Shown piece by piece: positions 23,206 through 32,157 of a stretch of 64,000 nucleotides of DNA. Source of the DNA: Allobosea sp. (GTDB lineage Bacteria > Pseudomonadota > Alphaproteobacteria > Rhizobiales > Beijerinckiaceae); the NCBI GenBank assembly GCA_024231975.1, contig JAAEQB010000005.1, forward strand, positions 23,832 to 87,831, in the 5' to 3' direction. Positions within the stretch are counted from its first letter, which is position 1. The number at the start of each line of letters is the position of its first letter. The notes under the pieces were generated by a model. That model ran no database searches. It saw only the letters and a list, made by a program, of their open reading frames with translations, and was not told where the DNA came from. Position numbers and translations under genes: made by a program.

Positions 23206-24063
23206 TCATTGGTATTCGGGAATCTGGGTGTCGCTGCCCCAGGCGCAGAAGGAGTCGCGCTTGCGCGGGAACTGCCGGGCGCGGCGAGGGGAGGCGAGCC
23301 GCTCGCCCTCGGCGACATAGGAGAAGTTGACGCCGTCGGGGCCGGCGACGCTCAGGAATAGCTGCTGCGAGGCGGTGCGCCGGCCGGGGCCATCCATGAT
23401 GCGCGCCTGCGCGCCACGCAGATGGTAGGCGTTCTGCATGACGAGATCGACGTCCTCGACGCCGAACTCGATGGCGAGGATGCCCTTCTCCTGCGAGGGG
23501 TGCACGGCGATGCGGTGATGTGCCTCGTCGAAGCGGATATAGGCGGCCTCGCCGACCCAGTCGCTGACCTTGCCGCCGAGCAGCCTGGTCCAGACCTGCT
23601 GGTCGGAGGCATCCGGCGCGCCGCGCAGCGCGATTGCCTCCAGTCCGGTGATGCCGGCATCGCGCGGGCCGTGATAGCGCCAGCCGGATTCGAGCGGCCG
23701 GACCACGAGCTCGATGTCGTAGCCGGCCGCCATGCGGAACGAGACGAACTGCCGGACCTTTCGGACAGCGCAGGCTTCGGCATCGCCGCGCGTCACGGCA
23801 AAGCCGGCGCCCTGCAGCACCTTCTCGGCATGAGTCAGCGCATCTGGATCGCGCAGCTCGAAGCCGATCGCCTGGCCGGCATCGAGCCCGTCGACATAGA
23901 CCAGCGTGTGGTCGCGATAGTCGGAGCGGAAATAGGCTGATGTCTCGGTGCGGTCGACCAGTTGCAGGCCGAGGATGCGCCCGGCGAAATCGGCCGCGCC
24001 CTTCAGATCGGCGGTCCCGAGCCGGACATAGCGCAATTGCTCGATGGTGATCGCGTCGCTCAT
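23206..24063 (-). CDS. Extradiol dioxygenase paralogue lacking all metal ligands (pseudoenzyme)
   Basis: Also 285 residues and clearly a paralogue of the downstream dioxygenase (shared LGTADLKGA, RYHGPRDAGITG, CAWG near the C-terminus). Aligning the two, the metal ligands H140/H194/E245 become A143/A197/S248, and catalytic H226 and Y235 become R229 and S238; only H183 (matching H180) is kept. It cannot bind Fe(II) in the known way. Its ATG overlaps the LivF stop (ATGA), and the active paralogue follows after 40 bp. A structural or regulatory partner is the simplest reading. Confidence 0.88.
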   Translation of the reverse strand: MSDAITIEQLRYVRLGTADLKGAADFAGRILGLQLVDRTETSAYFRSDYRDHTLVYVDGLDAGQAIGFELRDPDALTHAEKVLQGAGFAVTRGDAEACAVRKVRQFVSFRMAAGYDIELVVRPLESGWRYHGPRDAGITGLEAIALRGAPDASDQQVWTRLLGGKVSDWVGEAAYIRFDEAHHRIAVHPSQEKGILAIEFGVEDVDLVMQNAYHLRGAQARIMDGPGRRTASQQLFLSVAGPDGVNFSYVAEGERLASPRRARQFPRKRDSFCAWGSDTQIPEYQ

Positions 24064-24806
24064 AGCCCGAGATGCTCTTTCTGAAGGTCCTTGTCGGCCA
24101 TCAAGACGTCGGACGGCCCGTCGAAGACGACGCGGCCATGATCGAGGACCAGCGCCCGTTCGGCGAGCTTCAGCGCCATGGCGAGGTTCTGCTCGGCGAT
24201 CAGCAAGGTATAGCCCTCGCCGCGCAGGCGCCCGACCGTGCCGATGATGACCTCTTCGATGGCGCGAGGCGAGAGGCCTTCGCTCGGCTCGTCGAGCACG
24301 ATCAGGTCGGCCTGCGTCAGCAAAGCGCGGGCGATCGCCAGCAATTGCCGCTCGCCGCCGCTGAGCGCGCCGCTGGAGAAGGTGCGACGCTCGGCGAGGC
24401 GCGGGAAATCCTCGTAGATGCGCTCCTTGACCCAGCGCCGGTTCGGCTGCTTGCGCGACCACAGCGCCGCCATCGTCAGGTTCTCGTCGACGGTGAGGTT
24501 GGCGTAGACGCCGCGCCCCTGCGGCACCAGCGCGACGCCGAGCCGGGCGATGCGATGCCCCGGCCAGCCGGCGACCTCCTGCCCCTTGATCGAGATGCGC
24601 CCGGTGACCTGCGGCTCCAGCCCGAACAGGGCCGAGCAGAGCGTGCTCTTGCCGGCGCCGTTGCGACCGAGCAGCGCCACCGCCTCGCCCTGCGCCAGCG
24701 AGAACTCGACGCCGTGCAGGACGCGCACGCCGTCATAGCCCGCATCGAGTCCCGCGATCTCAAGGTACGTGGCGGGAGCCGCCTGTTGCTGTGCCTGTAC
24801 GGACAT
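24060..24806 (-). CDS. Branched-chain-type ABC importer ATPase (LivF family)
   Basis: Cytoplasmic ATPase of an ABC importer for branched-chain amino acids or aromatic acids. 248 residues with Walker A GRNGAGKST, signature LSGGERQLLAIARALL and Walker B LIVLDEPSEG. The short length and the LIAEQNLAMALKLAERALVLDHG ending are LivF-like. The ATG at 24806 overlaps the LivG stop (TGATG); a GTG one codon earlier is also possible. Confidence 0.92.
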   Translation of the reverse strand: MSVQAQQQAAPATYLEIAGLDAGYDGVRVLHGVEFSLAQGEAVALLGRNGAGKSTLCSALFGLEPQVTGRISIKGQEVAGWPGHRIARLGVALVPQGRGVYANLTVDENLTMAALWSRKQPNRRWVKERIYEDFPRLAERRTFSSGALSGGERQLLAIARALLTQADLIVLDEPSEGLSPRAIEEVIIGTVGRLRGEGYTLLIAEQNLAMALKLAERALVLDHGRVVFDGPSDVLMADKDLQKEHLGL

Positions 24807-25576
24807 CACGCGGCCTCCCCGAGCGAGGCGCCGAGATAGGCGGCCTGCGCGCCCTCATGCGCCTTGATCGCGTCGGGCGTGTCGCAGGCGATCAATCGGC
24901 CGAGATCGAGCACGGCGACGCGGTCGCAGACGCCGAAGACGATATCGAGATCATGCGCGATCAGGATGGTCGAGAGGTCCTCGCCGAGCGTGCGGACGAC
25001 CTCGATCAGATGCTCGCCCTCGGCCCGCGACAGGCCGGCGGTCGGTTCGTCGAGCAGGAGCACGCGCGGGCGCATCGCCAGCGAGACCAGCACGTCGACG
25101 ATGCGCTGCTCGCCATAGGACAGGCCGGCGACCGGCAAGTCGGCCCGCTCGTGCAATTGGGCGCGCGTCAGCAATTGATCGGCGGCCTCGTCTGCCGCTG
25201 CGACGGCCTTGCGGCTGCCGAACCAGCCATAGCCTTCGCCCCTTCGGGACCGTGCCGCCAAGGCAAGGTTCTCGCGGACGCTGAGCTCCGGGAAGGCCAT
25301 GCTCTTCTGGAAGGTGCGCACCAGCCCTGCGCGGACACGAACGTCCGGCTTTGCCCTGGTGATGTCCTCGCCGGCGAAGGCGACGCGGCCCTGGTCGGGG
25401 ATCAGGAAGCCGGTGACGATGTTGAACAGGGTCGTCTTGCCGGCGCCGTTGGGGCCGATCAGGCCGAGGCATTCGCCCTGGCCGAGCGTGACCGAGACAT
25501 CGCTCAGGACCTTCAGCCCGCCGAATGACTTGGCGACGCCCTCGATCGCGAGGGCAGGGACGGCGTTCGCGCTCAT
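24806..25576 (-). CDS. Branched-chain-type ABC importer ATPase (LivG family)
   Basis: Second ATPase of the same importer. 256 residues: Walker A GPNGAGKTT, the LivG-specific insert around VRTFQKSMAFPELSVRENLALAA, signature LSYGEQRIVDVLVSLA, Walker B VLLLDEPTAGL, and IAHDLDIVFGVCDRVAVLDLG. The ATG at 25576 overlaps the LivM stop (ATGA). The longer upstream frame lies inside livM and is not used. Confidence 0.92.
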   Translation of the reverse strand: MSANAVPALAIEGVAKSFGGLKVLSDVSVTLGQGECLGLIGPNGAGKTTLFNIVTGFLIPDQGRVAFAGEDITRAKPDVRVRAGLVRTFQKSMAFPELSVRENLALAARSRRGEGYGWFGSRKAVAAADEAADQLLTRAQLHERADLPVAGLSYGEQRIVDVLVSLAMRPRVLLLDEPTAGLSRAEGEHLIEVVRTLGEDLSTILIAHDLDIVFGVCDRVAVLDLGRLIACDTPDAIKAHEGAQAAYLGASLGEAA

Positions 25577-26592
25577 GAGCGGCCCTCCGCATCCTTGCGC
25601 CGTCCGAAGGCGGCCTTCAGCCCGGCGACGACGCCCTTCGGCATGATCATCACGGTCAGCACGAAGACGAGGCCGACGACCAGTTGCCAGCGATCGGTAT
25701 AGGACGAGACATAGGTCTGGATGCCCAGATAGATCGCCGAGCCGATGAAGGCGCCATAGAGCGAGCCGACGCCGCCGATCACCAGCATGATGATCATCAT
25801 CGCCGACATCGTCCAATGCACGGCGTTCGGGCCGACATACTGGTTGACGAAGGGATAGAGCGCCCCGGCCGCCCCGGCGATGGCGCCGGAGGCGAGCAGC
25901 GCCATCAGACGGATACGCGGGATCGAATAGCCCAGCGCGCTCATCCGGAGCTGCCGCTCGCGCGTGCCCAGCAAAGCGCGGCCGATCGGCGCTGTGACGA
26001 AGGAGTGGGCGGCGAAATAAGCGACGATCGCAAGCACCAGAGCGGCGAGATAGAGCGCGACACCGTTGTTGAGCGGGATCGTGGCAAAGCCGGTGTGCAA
26101 GGTCAGCACCGGGAAGCCGCGCAGGCCGTCGGCGCCGCCGGTGACCTCGCGCCAGTGGAACACCACCTCCCAGACGATCTGGCCGACGATCAGGCTGAGG
26201 ATCAGGAAGAACAGGGCGATGGTGCGCATCACCACGACGCCCATCAGCAGAGCAGAGGCCATGCCAGTGGCGATGCCGACAGCGAGCATCACCACGACAT
26301 CGGCACCGAGCGTCTGCGCGGCGATCGCGGCGGCATAGGCCGCGCCGCCGAAGAAGACGGCATGGCCGAGCGAGACCAGCCCGCCGAAGCCGACCAGCAG
26401 GTCGAGGCTGAGCACGGCGGTGCCGATGATCAGGATCTCGGCGAGGAAACGCAGCTGGTAGTCGCCGGCGAACAGCAGGGGAATCGCAGCGGCGAGGGCG
26501 AGCAGCGCGACCCTTGCGGTCATCGGCAGGCTGCGCCGCTCACTGGCGGGGCGCGTTTCCACGCGGCCGGTCCCGTCGGCGATCGAGCTCAT
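25573..26592 (-). CDS. Branched-chain-type ABC importer permease (LivM family)
   Basis: Inner-membrane permease, 339 residues, with about nine hydrophobic segments and the LivM hallmark LLVGFGGLVSLGHAVFFGGAAY. Near the C-terminus is GGVGSLYGAFIGSAIYLGI, matching the permease loop that contacts the ATPase. The ATG at 26592 overlaps the LivH stop (ATGA), so the permeases are translationally coupled. Confidence 0.92.
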   Translation of the reverse strand: MSSIADGTGRVETRPASERRSLPMTARVALLALAAAIPLLFAGDYQLRFLAEILIIGTAVLSLDLLVGFGGLVSLGHAVFFGGAAYAAAIAAQTLGADVVVMLAVGIATGMASALLMGVVVMRTIALFFLILSLIVGQIVWEVVFHWREVTGGADGLRGFPVLTLHTGFATIPLNNGVALYLAALVLAIVAYFAAHSFVTAPIGRALLGTRERQLRMSALGYSIPRIRLMALLASGAIAGAAGALYPFVNQYVGPNAVHWTMSAMMIIMLVIGGVGSLYGAFIGSAIYLGIQTYVSSYTDRWQLVVGLVFVLTVMIMPKGVVAGLKAAFGRRKDAEGRS

Positions 26593-27458
26593 ACCTGCCT
26601 CACCTTCCTGGCGACCAGGCCTTCCGGCAGCGCGACCAGGAGCGCAGCCATGACGGCGAGGGCGACGACGTTCGAGAATTCCGGCACCCAGACCTTGGAG
26701 AAGGTCATGGCGAAGCCGAGCAGGAGCGCGCTCAGCACCGTGCCGCGGAAGGTGCCGAGCCCGCCGGCGACGACGACGATCAGCGCCAGGATCAGCACCT
26801 CCTCGTCGAGGCCGGGATAGGCGGAGAGGATGCCGGCGCCGAGCGCGCCGGAGATGCCGCCGAGGCCGGCCGAGATCACCAGCACGGCGGTGAAGATCCG
26901 GCGGGTGTCGAGGCCGAGCGTCTCGACGAAGCCGCGATCGGTGACGCAGGCTCGAACCACCGCGCCCCAGATGGTGCGGTCGATCACGAACCAGAGCGCG
27001 AAGGCGAGCGCCGCGCCGAAGCCGATGATGAAGAGCCGGTAGATCGGGAACGGCATGTCCATGATGAAGACGACGCCGCGCAGCGCTTCCGGAATCTCCG
27101 CCGAAAGGATCTGCGCGCCAAAACCCCAGCGCATCAGGTCGGCGAAGATCACCGAGAGACCATAGGTCAACAGCACCTGCATCAGATGCGTTCGGGCATA
27201 GAACTGCCGGAACGGGAAGCGCTCCAGCAGGAAGCCGGCGAGGCCGGCCGCCACGAAAGCGACCGGGAAGGCGAGCCACCAGGGCGCGCCCGAGGCCAGC
27301 CAGTAGACACCGACATAGGCGCCGAGCAGGAAGAAGGAGCCGTGGGTCAGGTTGACGAAATTCATCAGGTTGAGCACCACCGACAGGCCGAGACCGGTCA
27401 GCAGCAAGAGCATCGAGAACGACAGCGCGTTCAGGCTCTGGACGGCGTAGAAGCCCAC
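26589..27458 (-). CDS. Branched-chain-type ABC importer permease (LivH family)
   Basis: Inner-membrane permease, 289 residues, with the LivH signature NLMNFVNLTHGSFFLLGAYVG and the ATPase-contact loop GGLGTFRGTVLSALLLG. Starts with a GTG at 27458 preceded by a good ribosome-binding site (GGAGCGG); no ATG starts the first helix. The gene follows the binding-protein gene by 17 bp. Confidence 0.9.
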   Translation of the reverse strand: MGFYAVQSLNALSFSMLLLLTGLGLSVVLNLMNFVNLTHGSFFLLGAYVGVYWLASGAPWWLAFPVAFVAAGLAGFLLERFPFRQFYARTHLMQVLLTYGLSVIFADLMRWGFGAQILSAEIPEALRGVVFIMDMPFPIYRLFIIGFGAALAFALWFVIDRTIWGAVVRACVTDRGFVETLGLDTRRIFTAVLVISAGLGGISGALGAGILSAYPGLDEEVLILALIVVVAGGLGTFRGTVLSALLLGFAMTFSKVWVPEFSNVVALAVMAALLVALPEGLVARKVRQV

Positions 27459-27475
27459 GGAACCGCTCCTTCCCG

Positions 27476-28678
27476 TCAGGCCACCGGACCGGGGTCGCGC
27501 ACGGCCTTGTAGGTGTGGATCACCTGGTTGACCGGGCCGCCGGCGCCTTCCTTGATCTCGTTGACGTAGATGTCGAGGATCGCCTGGTTGTTGCGGGGAT
27601 CGAACGGCATCGGCCCGAACACGGTCTCGACCTCCTTGGCGAGCAGCGCCTCCTTGACCTTCTCCTTGTTGGAGAGATCGCCCTCGACGCGCTCGACCGC
27701 AGCCTTGATCACCTGGCCGGTGACGTAGCCGGCGGTGCCCATCTCGCCCGGCATGGCGTTGCGGGCCGCCTGATAGGCCTTGGTGAAGGCGGCCGAGCTT
27801 GGCGCCGTCGGCGACTGGTTGCAGGTGTTGAGCCCGCCGAGCGCCGCTTCCTTGACGGCGGAGACCACGTCCTCCTGGTCGAACAGCGCGCCGCTGCCGA
27901 TCAGCTTGACCTTTCCGTGCAGGCGGTACTCGCGCATCTGGCGCAGGAAGCGCACCGCATCCGAGCCGGCGAAGAAGGAGAAGATGAACTCCGGCTTCTC
28001 GGCGGCGATCGTCGTCAGCAGCGGCCCGAAATCGGTGGTGCCGAGCGGGGCCCAGAGCTGCTTGCCGACCTTGCCGCCCTGCTGCTGGTAGCTCGCGACG
28101 AAATCGCCGACGGATTCGCGGCCGGCGGCATAGTCGGCGGCGATGGTCAGGCAGCCGGACTTGCCGAGCTTCTCGAAAGCCCACTGGCCGGCGGTGTGGC
28201 CGAGCATCCAGTTGGTCTTGGTCGGCCGGAAGACGAAGGGGCTCGCCGCCTTGCGGGCGAGATCATTGGCCGAGCCGGCCGAGATGAAGGTCAGCGCCTT
28301 GGCCTCGGTCACGACGTCGCGGACGGCAAGCGCCACGGCGGAGGAGATCACGCCGGAGACAATGTCGACATTGTCCTGCCCGAGCAGCTTGCGGAACTTG
28401 CGGACACCTTCGTCCGGCTTGGCCTGATCGTCCTCGACGATCAGCTCGACGGCGCGGCCGGCGAGCTTGCCGCCATTCTCGGCCAGGAACATCTGCATGC
28501 CGGCGCGCATGCTCTCGCCGAGCGCCGTGAACGGCCCCGACAGCGAGGTCACCATGCCGATCTTCAGCGGCTTGCTGGCGCCCTGCGCCAAAGCGGGCGC
28601 GCTGATCGCGCCGGTGAGGGCGGTGGCGCCCGCAGTTGCGAGGAAGCTGCGGCGGGACAGCGGAAAGCGCTCGGTCAT
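27476..28678 (-). CDS. ABC importer periplasmic binding protein (branched-chain/aromatic type)
   Basis: 400 residues. The N-terminus has a twin-arginine-type signal (SRRSFLATAGATAL ... APALAQ), followed by LKIGMVTSLSGPFTALGESMRAGMQMFLAE, the standard start of LivK-like receptors. First gene of the leftward operon that leads through LivHMGF to the two dioxygenase paralogues and the aldolase-fold protein, so the ligand is probably the aromatic substrate of that pathway. Its promoter shares the intergenic region with the GntR gene. Confidence 0.92.
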   Translation of the reverse strand: MTERFPLSRRSFLATAGATALTGAISAPALAQGASKPLKIGMVTSLSGPFTALGESMRAGMQMFLAENGGKLAGRAVELIVEDDQAKPDEGVRKFRKLLGQDNVDIVSGVISSAVALAVRDVVTEAKALTFISAGSANDLARKAASPFVFRPTKTNWMLGHTAGQWAFEKLGKSGCLTIAADYAAGRESVGDFVASYQQQGGKVGKQLWAPLGTTDFGPLLTTIAAEKPEFIFSFFAGSDAVRFLRQMREYRLHGKVKLIGSGALFDQEDVVSAVKEAALGGLNTCNQSPTAPSSAAFTKAYQAARNAMPGEMGTAGYVTGQVIKAAVERVEGDLSNKEKVKEALLAKEVETVFGPMPFDPRNNQAILDIYVNEIKEGAGGPVNQVIHTYKAVRDPGPVA

Positions 28679-28758
28679 GGGACGTCCTCCAACGGGGCGA
28701 TCTTGGTGCCACTCGATTGGCCGGCATCCGATCAGAACGGCCTTGGCCTGTCAATATT

Positions 28759-28768
28759 ATTTCGAAAT
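28759..28768. promoter_or_regulatory. Candidate GntR operator, copy 1
   Basis: ATTTCGAAAT, a perfect palindrome in an AT-rich stretch 81 bp upstream of the binding-protein ATG. The same core recurs at 28877-28888 nearer the GntR gene. Confidence 0.5.
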
Positions 28769-28876
28769 TTTTTCGACACCCAGAATTCGCTTTCACACGG
28801 CCTCTTATAGAGAATTCCTTGAATTATAGGAATTAAAGAGATTCTGGTTGGTCCCGATCAGCGTCGCCGGGATTGT

Positions 28877-28888
28877 AATTTCGAAATT
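28877..28888. promoter_or_regulatory. Candidate GntR operator, copy 2
   Basis: AATTTCGAAATT, a 12-bp perfect palindrome 46 bp upstream of the GntR ATG. Two copies in one 255-bp divergent promoter suggest cooperative repression of both directions. A further dyad (AATTCC-N10-GGAATT, 28813-28834) lies between them. Confidence 0.55.
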
Positions 28889-28933
28889 CAATGGTAGAGA
28901 GGGTTATCGACAACGGGAGCTGCGCGCTTCGTA

Positions 28934-29650
28934 ATGTCTTCTTCCGACAAGACCCTGGCAGACCGGACCTACCGCCAATTGCGCGGCGACATCGTCAATG
29001 GCCGGCTTGCGGCTGGCAGCAAGCTGAAGCTCGAAGGCCTGGCGCAGGACTACGAGGTCGGCATGTCGCCGCTGCGCGAGGCGCTTGCCCGCCTGATGGG
29101 CGACCTGCTCGTCGTCTCGGAAGGGCAGCGCGGCTTCTGGGTGGCGCCGCTCTCGCTCGACGAGCTCGACGATGTCTCGCGCGTCCGCGCCCTGATCGAG
29201 ACCGAGGCGCTCAACGCCGCGATCCGCAATGGCGATGCGGCGTGGGAGCGTGAGGTCACGGCGGCGTTCGAGGCGCTGGCTGCGGTCGAGGAGCATCTGC
29301 CGCATACCAGCGAGGCGCTGCCGCCGGGGCAGATCGAGGTCTGGGAGGCGCGCAACCGCGCCTTTCATGCCGCGCTTGTCTCGGCCGCCGGTTCGCCCAT
29401 GCTGATCAAGCTGCGCGACCTGCTCTACCAGCAGTCAGAGCGCTATCGCCGCGTCTCGCTCAACGTCTCGCGCGGCTGGCGCAACGTCCATGACGAGCAC
29501 CGTGCCATCTACGACGCCACCATGCAGCGCAATGCGCTGCGGGCCTGCCGAATGACCGAGCTGCATCTTTCCCGCACGGCCGAAGAGGTGCGTAAGGCGA
29601 TGGCCGCGCTTGCGCGGGACGACGACCAGATTTTCGGAGGCAAGGCGTGA
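28934..29650 (+). CDS. GntR-family (FCD/FadR type) transcriptional regulator
   Basis: 238 residues: N-terminal winged helix (LADRTYRQLRGDIVNGRLAAGSKLKLEGLAQDYEVGMSPLREALARL) and a C-terminal FCD domain with the metal-binding His pattern (RAFHAAL, DEHRAIYDA, TELHLSRT). It diverges from the importer operon and is overlapped by the SDR gene, so it is placed to control both arms of the meta-cleavage locus. Likely effector: an intermediate or the substrate. Confidence 0.92.
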   Translation: MSSSDKTLADRTYRQLRGDIVNGRLAAGSKLKLEGLAQDYEVGMSPLREALARLMGDLLVVSEGQRGFWVAPLSLDELDDVSRVRALIETEALNAAIRNGDAAWEREVTAAFEALAAVEEHLPHTSEALPPGQIEVWEARNRAFHAALVSAAGSPMLIKLRDLLYQQSERYRRVSLNVSRGWRNVHDEHRAIYDATMQRNALRACRMTELHLSRTAEEVRKAMAALARDDDQIFGGKA

Positions 29651-30387
29651 GCGGTTTTGATCTGAGCGGGAAGACCATTCTGGTCACCGGCGCGGCCGGT
29701 GGCATCGGCGCGGTGACGGCACAGGTTCTGGCAAATCTTGGTGCCAGGCTCATCCTGACCGACCGCATCTCCTGCGCCGCGACGATCACGGGCCTGGGCG
29801 AGAAGGCGGAAGCGGCCCGCGAGATCATCATCGATCTGCTCGACGATGACGCGCCGAGGCGCCTGTCCGAGCAGGCGGGGGCGATCGATGCCGCCGTCCT
29901 CGGCGCCGGCATCTACCGCCCGGTCGACTGGGATGCGGATGGCTGGGAAGAGGTCGCCGAGACCACGCTGTCGCTCAACCTGATGGCGCCGATGCGCCTC
30001 GCGCGCGAGCTCGTGCCTGCCATGGCAGCGCGCGGAGAAGGGCGGGTCGTCCTTGTCGGCTCCATCGTCGCGGCGACCGGCGGCTCCTTCCCGGGCGTTG
30101 GCCCGCATTACGCTGCATCGAAGGGCGGCCTGCACACGCTGGTGCGCTGGCTCGCGGCCCGCTTCGGTGGGCAGGGCGTGCTGGTCAACGGCGTCGCGCC
30201 GGGGATCACCGACACGGCGATGGTCGGCGTCCACGATCTTTCGGCGGCGCTGGCGAAACATCCGCTCGGCCGGGCCGCCCGGCCGGAGGAGATCGCCTGG
30301 CCGATCGCCTTCCTCTGCTCACCGGCGGCGAGCTTCGTCTCCGGCGCCATCCTCGACGTGAACGGCGGCGCGATGATGCGCCCATGA
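29647..30387 (+). CDS. Short-chain dehydrogenase/reductase
   Basis: NAD(P)-dependent oxidoreductase, 246 residues. Cofactor motif TGAAGGIG near residue 14, catalytic Ser in VLVGSIVAATGG and the Y-x3-K motif in HYAASKGG. Starts with GTG overlapping the GntR stop (GTGA), with GGAGG just upstream, indicating translational coupling. In this pathway it could re-aromatise a dihydrodiol, as EntA/BphB-type enzymes do, or oxidise a side chain; the sequence does not decide. Confidence 0.88.
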   Translation: MSGFDLSGKTILVTGAAGGIGAVTAQVLANLGARLILTDRISCAATITGLGEKAEAAREIIIDLLDDDAPRRLSEQAGAIDAAVLGAGIYRPVDWDADGWEEVAETTLSLNLMAPMRLARELVPAMAARGEGRVVLVGSIVAATGGSFPGVGPHYAASKGGLHTLVRWLAARFGGQGVLVNGVAPGITDTAMVGVHDLSAALAKHPLGRAARPEEIAWPIAFLCSPAASFVSGAILDVNGGAMMRP

Positions 30388-30414
30388 CTACAACAACAGA
30401 CCGGGAGTGAGACG

Positions 30415-31920
30415 ATGAACAGCGCCGTTCCGCGCTACCAGGGCGCTGCCGCCAGCGCCGAGACCGCCCGCCTGTCGCATTTCATCGACGGGCGCTTCGT
30501 GCCAGCCGGCCGCAGCAGCTTCGAGAACCGCCATCCCGCGACGGGCGAGGTGATCAACCTCGTGCCGGAGGCCGACTCAGCTGCGGTGGACGACGCGGTC
30601 AAGGCGGCCAAGCGCGCCCTCAAGGGGCCGTGGGGCAAGATGAGCGAGCAGCAGCGCTCCGCCATCCTGCGCAAGGTCGCCGACGGGATCATGGCCCGCT
30701 TCGACGATTTCCTCGCCGCCGAGGTGCTCGATACCGGTAAGCCCAAGAGCCTCGCCTCGCATATCGACATTCCGCGCGGCGCCGCGAACTTCAACGTCTT
30801 TGCCGATCAGGTGCTGACGCTCTCGACAGAGACCTTCCGCATGGCGACGCCGGACGGGGCAGGGGCGCTGAACTATGCGATCCGCGGGCCGCGCGGCGTG
30901 ATCGCCGTGGTCTGCCCATGGAATCTCCCGCTCTTGCTGATGACCTGGAAGGTCGCGCCGGCGCTGGCCTGCGGCAACACCGTCGTGGTCAAGCCCTCCG
31001 AGGAGACGCCGACCACGGCGACCATGCTCGGCGAGATCATGAACGAGGCCGGCGTGCCGCCCGGCGTCTACAATGTCGTCCACGGCTTCGGCGAGGACAG
31101 CGCCGGCGAGTACCTGACCAGCCACCCACTCGTCGACGGCATCACCTTCACCGGCGAGACCCGCACGGGTGAGGCGATCATGCGCGCTGCGTCCAGGGGC
31201 GTCCGCCCGGTCTCGCTCGAGCTCGGCGGCAAGAACGCCTCGCTGGTCTTCGCCGATTGCGACATGGACAAGGCGATCGAGGGCGTGACCCGCGCCGTCT
31301 TCGCCAATTGCGGCCAGGTCTGCCTGGGCACCGAGCGCGTCTATGTCGAGCGGCCGATCTTCGATCAGTTCACCCAGCGCCTGAAGCAGGCGGCTGAAAA
31401 GCTGAAGCCCGGCAATCCGTTCGAGGCCTCGACCACGCTCGGCCCGCTGATCAGCCAAGTCCATCGCGACAAGGTGCTGTCCTACTACGCCAAGGCGAAG
31501 GCGGAAGGTGCCGAGATCGTCACCGGCGGCGGCATCCCCGAGCTGCTAGCCCCGTATTCCGCCGGCTCCTTCGCCGAGCCGACGATCTGGACCGGTCTCT
31601 CCGAGGATTCTGCCGTGATGCGCGACGAGATCTTCGGACCCTGCTGCAACATCGTGCCCTTCGACGAGGAGGACGCTGTGATCGCGCTGGCGAACGACAG
31701 CCCCTACGGCCTCGCCACCTCGATCTGGACGGAGAACCTGACGCGGGCGCACCGCGTCGCGGCGCAGGTCGAGGTCGGCATCACCTGGGTGAACTCCTGG
31801 TTCCTGCGCGACCTGCGGACGCCCTTTGGCGGCTCGAAGCAGTCCGGGATCGGCCGCGAGGGCGGCGTGCACTCGATGGAATTCTACACCGAGCTGCGCA
31901 ACGTCTGCGTCAAGCTCTGA
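30415..31920 (+). CDS. 2-Hydroxymuconic-semialdehyde-type aldehyde dehydrogenase
   Basis: NAD-dependent oxidation of a ring-cleavage semialdehyde to the acid. 501 residues. Conserved ALDH residues are visible: VVCPWNLPLL (oxyanion Asn), SLELGGKN (general base Glu), ANCGQVCLGTERVYVER (catalytic Cys) and EIFGPCCNI. The C-terminus (RDLRTPFGGSKQSGIGREGG and then EFYTELRNVCVKL) is very like DmpC/XylG and AmnC enzymes, and less like HpaE. Placed 27 bp after the SDR. An aminomuconate-semialdehyde role cannot be excluded. Confidence 0.88.
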   Translation: MNSAVPRYQGAAASAETARLSHFIDGRFVPAGRSSFENRHPATGEVINLVPEADSAAVDDAVKAAKRALKGPWGKMSEQQRSAILRKVADGIMARFDDFLAAEVLDTGKPKSLASHIDIPRGAANFNVFADQVLTLSTETFRMATPDGAGALNYAIRGPRGVIAVVCPWNLPLLLMTWKVAPALACGNTVVVKPSEETPTTATMLGEIMNEAGVPPGVYNVVHGFGEDSAGEYLTSHPLVDGITFTGETRTGEAIMRAASRGVRPVSLELGGKNASLVFADCDMDKAIEGVTRAVFANCGQVCLGTERVYVERPIFDQFTQRLKQAAEKLKPGNPFEASTTLGPLISQVHRDKVLSYYAKAKAEGAEIVTGGGIPELLAPYSAGSFAEPTIWTGLSEDSAVMRDEIFGPCCNIVPFDEEDAVIALANDSPYGLATSIWTENLTRAHRVAAQVEVGITWVNSWFLRDLRTPFGGSKQSGIGREGGVHSMEFYTELRNVCVKL

Positions 31921-32157
31921 GGGTCGGTTCCCCCTTAAGCCTCATCCTGAGGAGCCGCGTCGAGCGCTTAGAGCCGGGCGATTTCGCGCGGAAACAGGCC
32001 GTCACCCTGGGCGACCGCAAGTCGTCCCGGGATCCATCGAAGGGTGCGACATCACCCTACGATTGATCCCGGAGCTGCGCCGCTGCGCGGCCTGTCCAGG
32101 ATGACGGCGCGTTTCCAACCAACGCTATCGCGATCCAGGTAATAAGGAAGAAAATCC
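31921..32157. other. Intergenic spacer with repeat-like sequence
   Basis: 237 bp inside the catabolic gene run, with no open frame of note. It holds CCTCATCCTGAGG-type and CGGGATCC/GGATCCCGG-like patches that I recall as common intergenic repeat debris in Hyphomicrobiales. No 4-oxalocrotonate tautomerase gene is hidden here: I see no small frame starting with the required Pro after Met. Confidence 0.5.
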
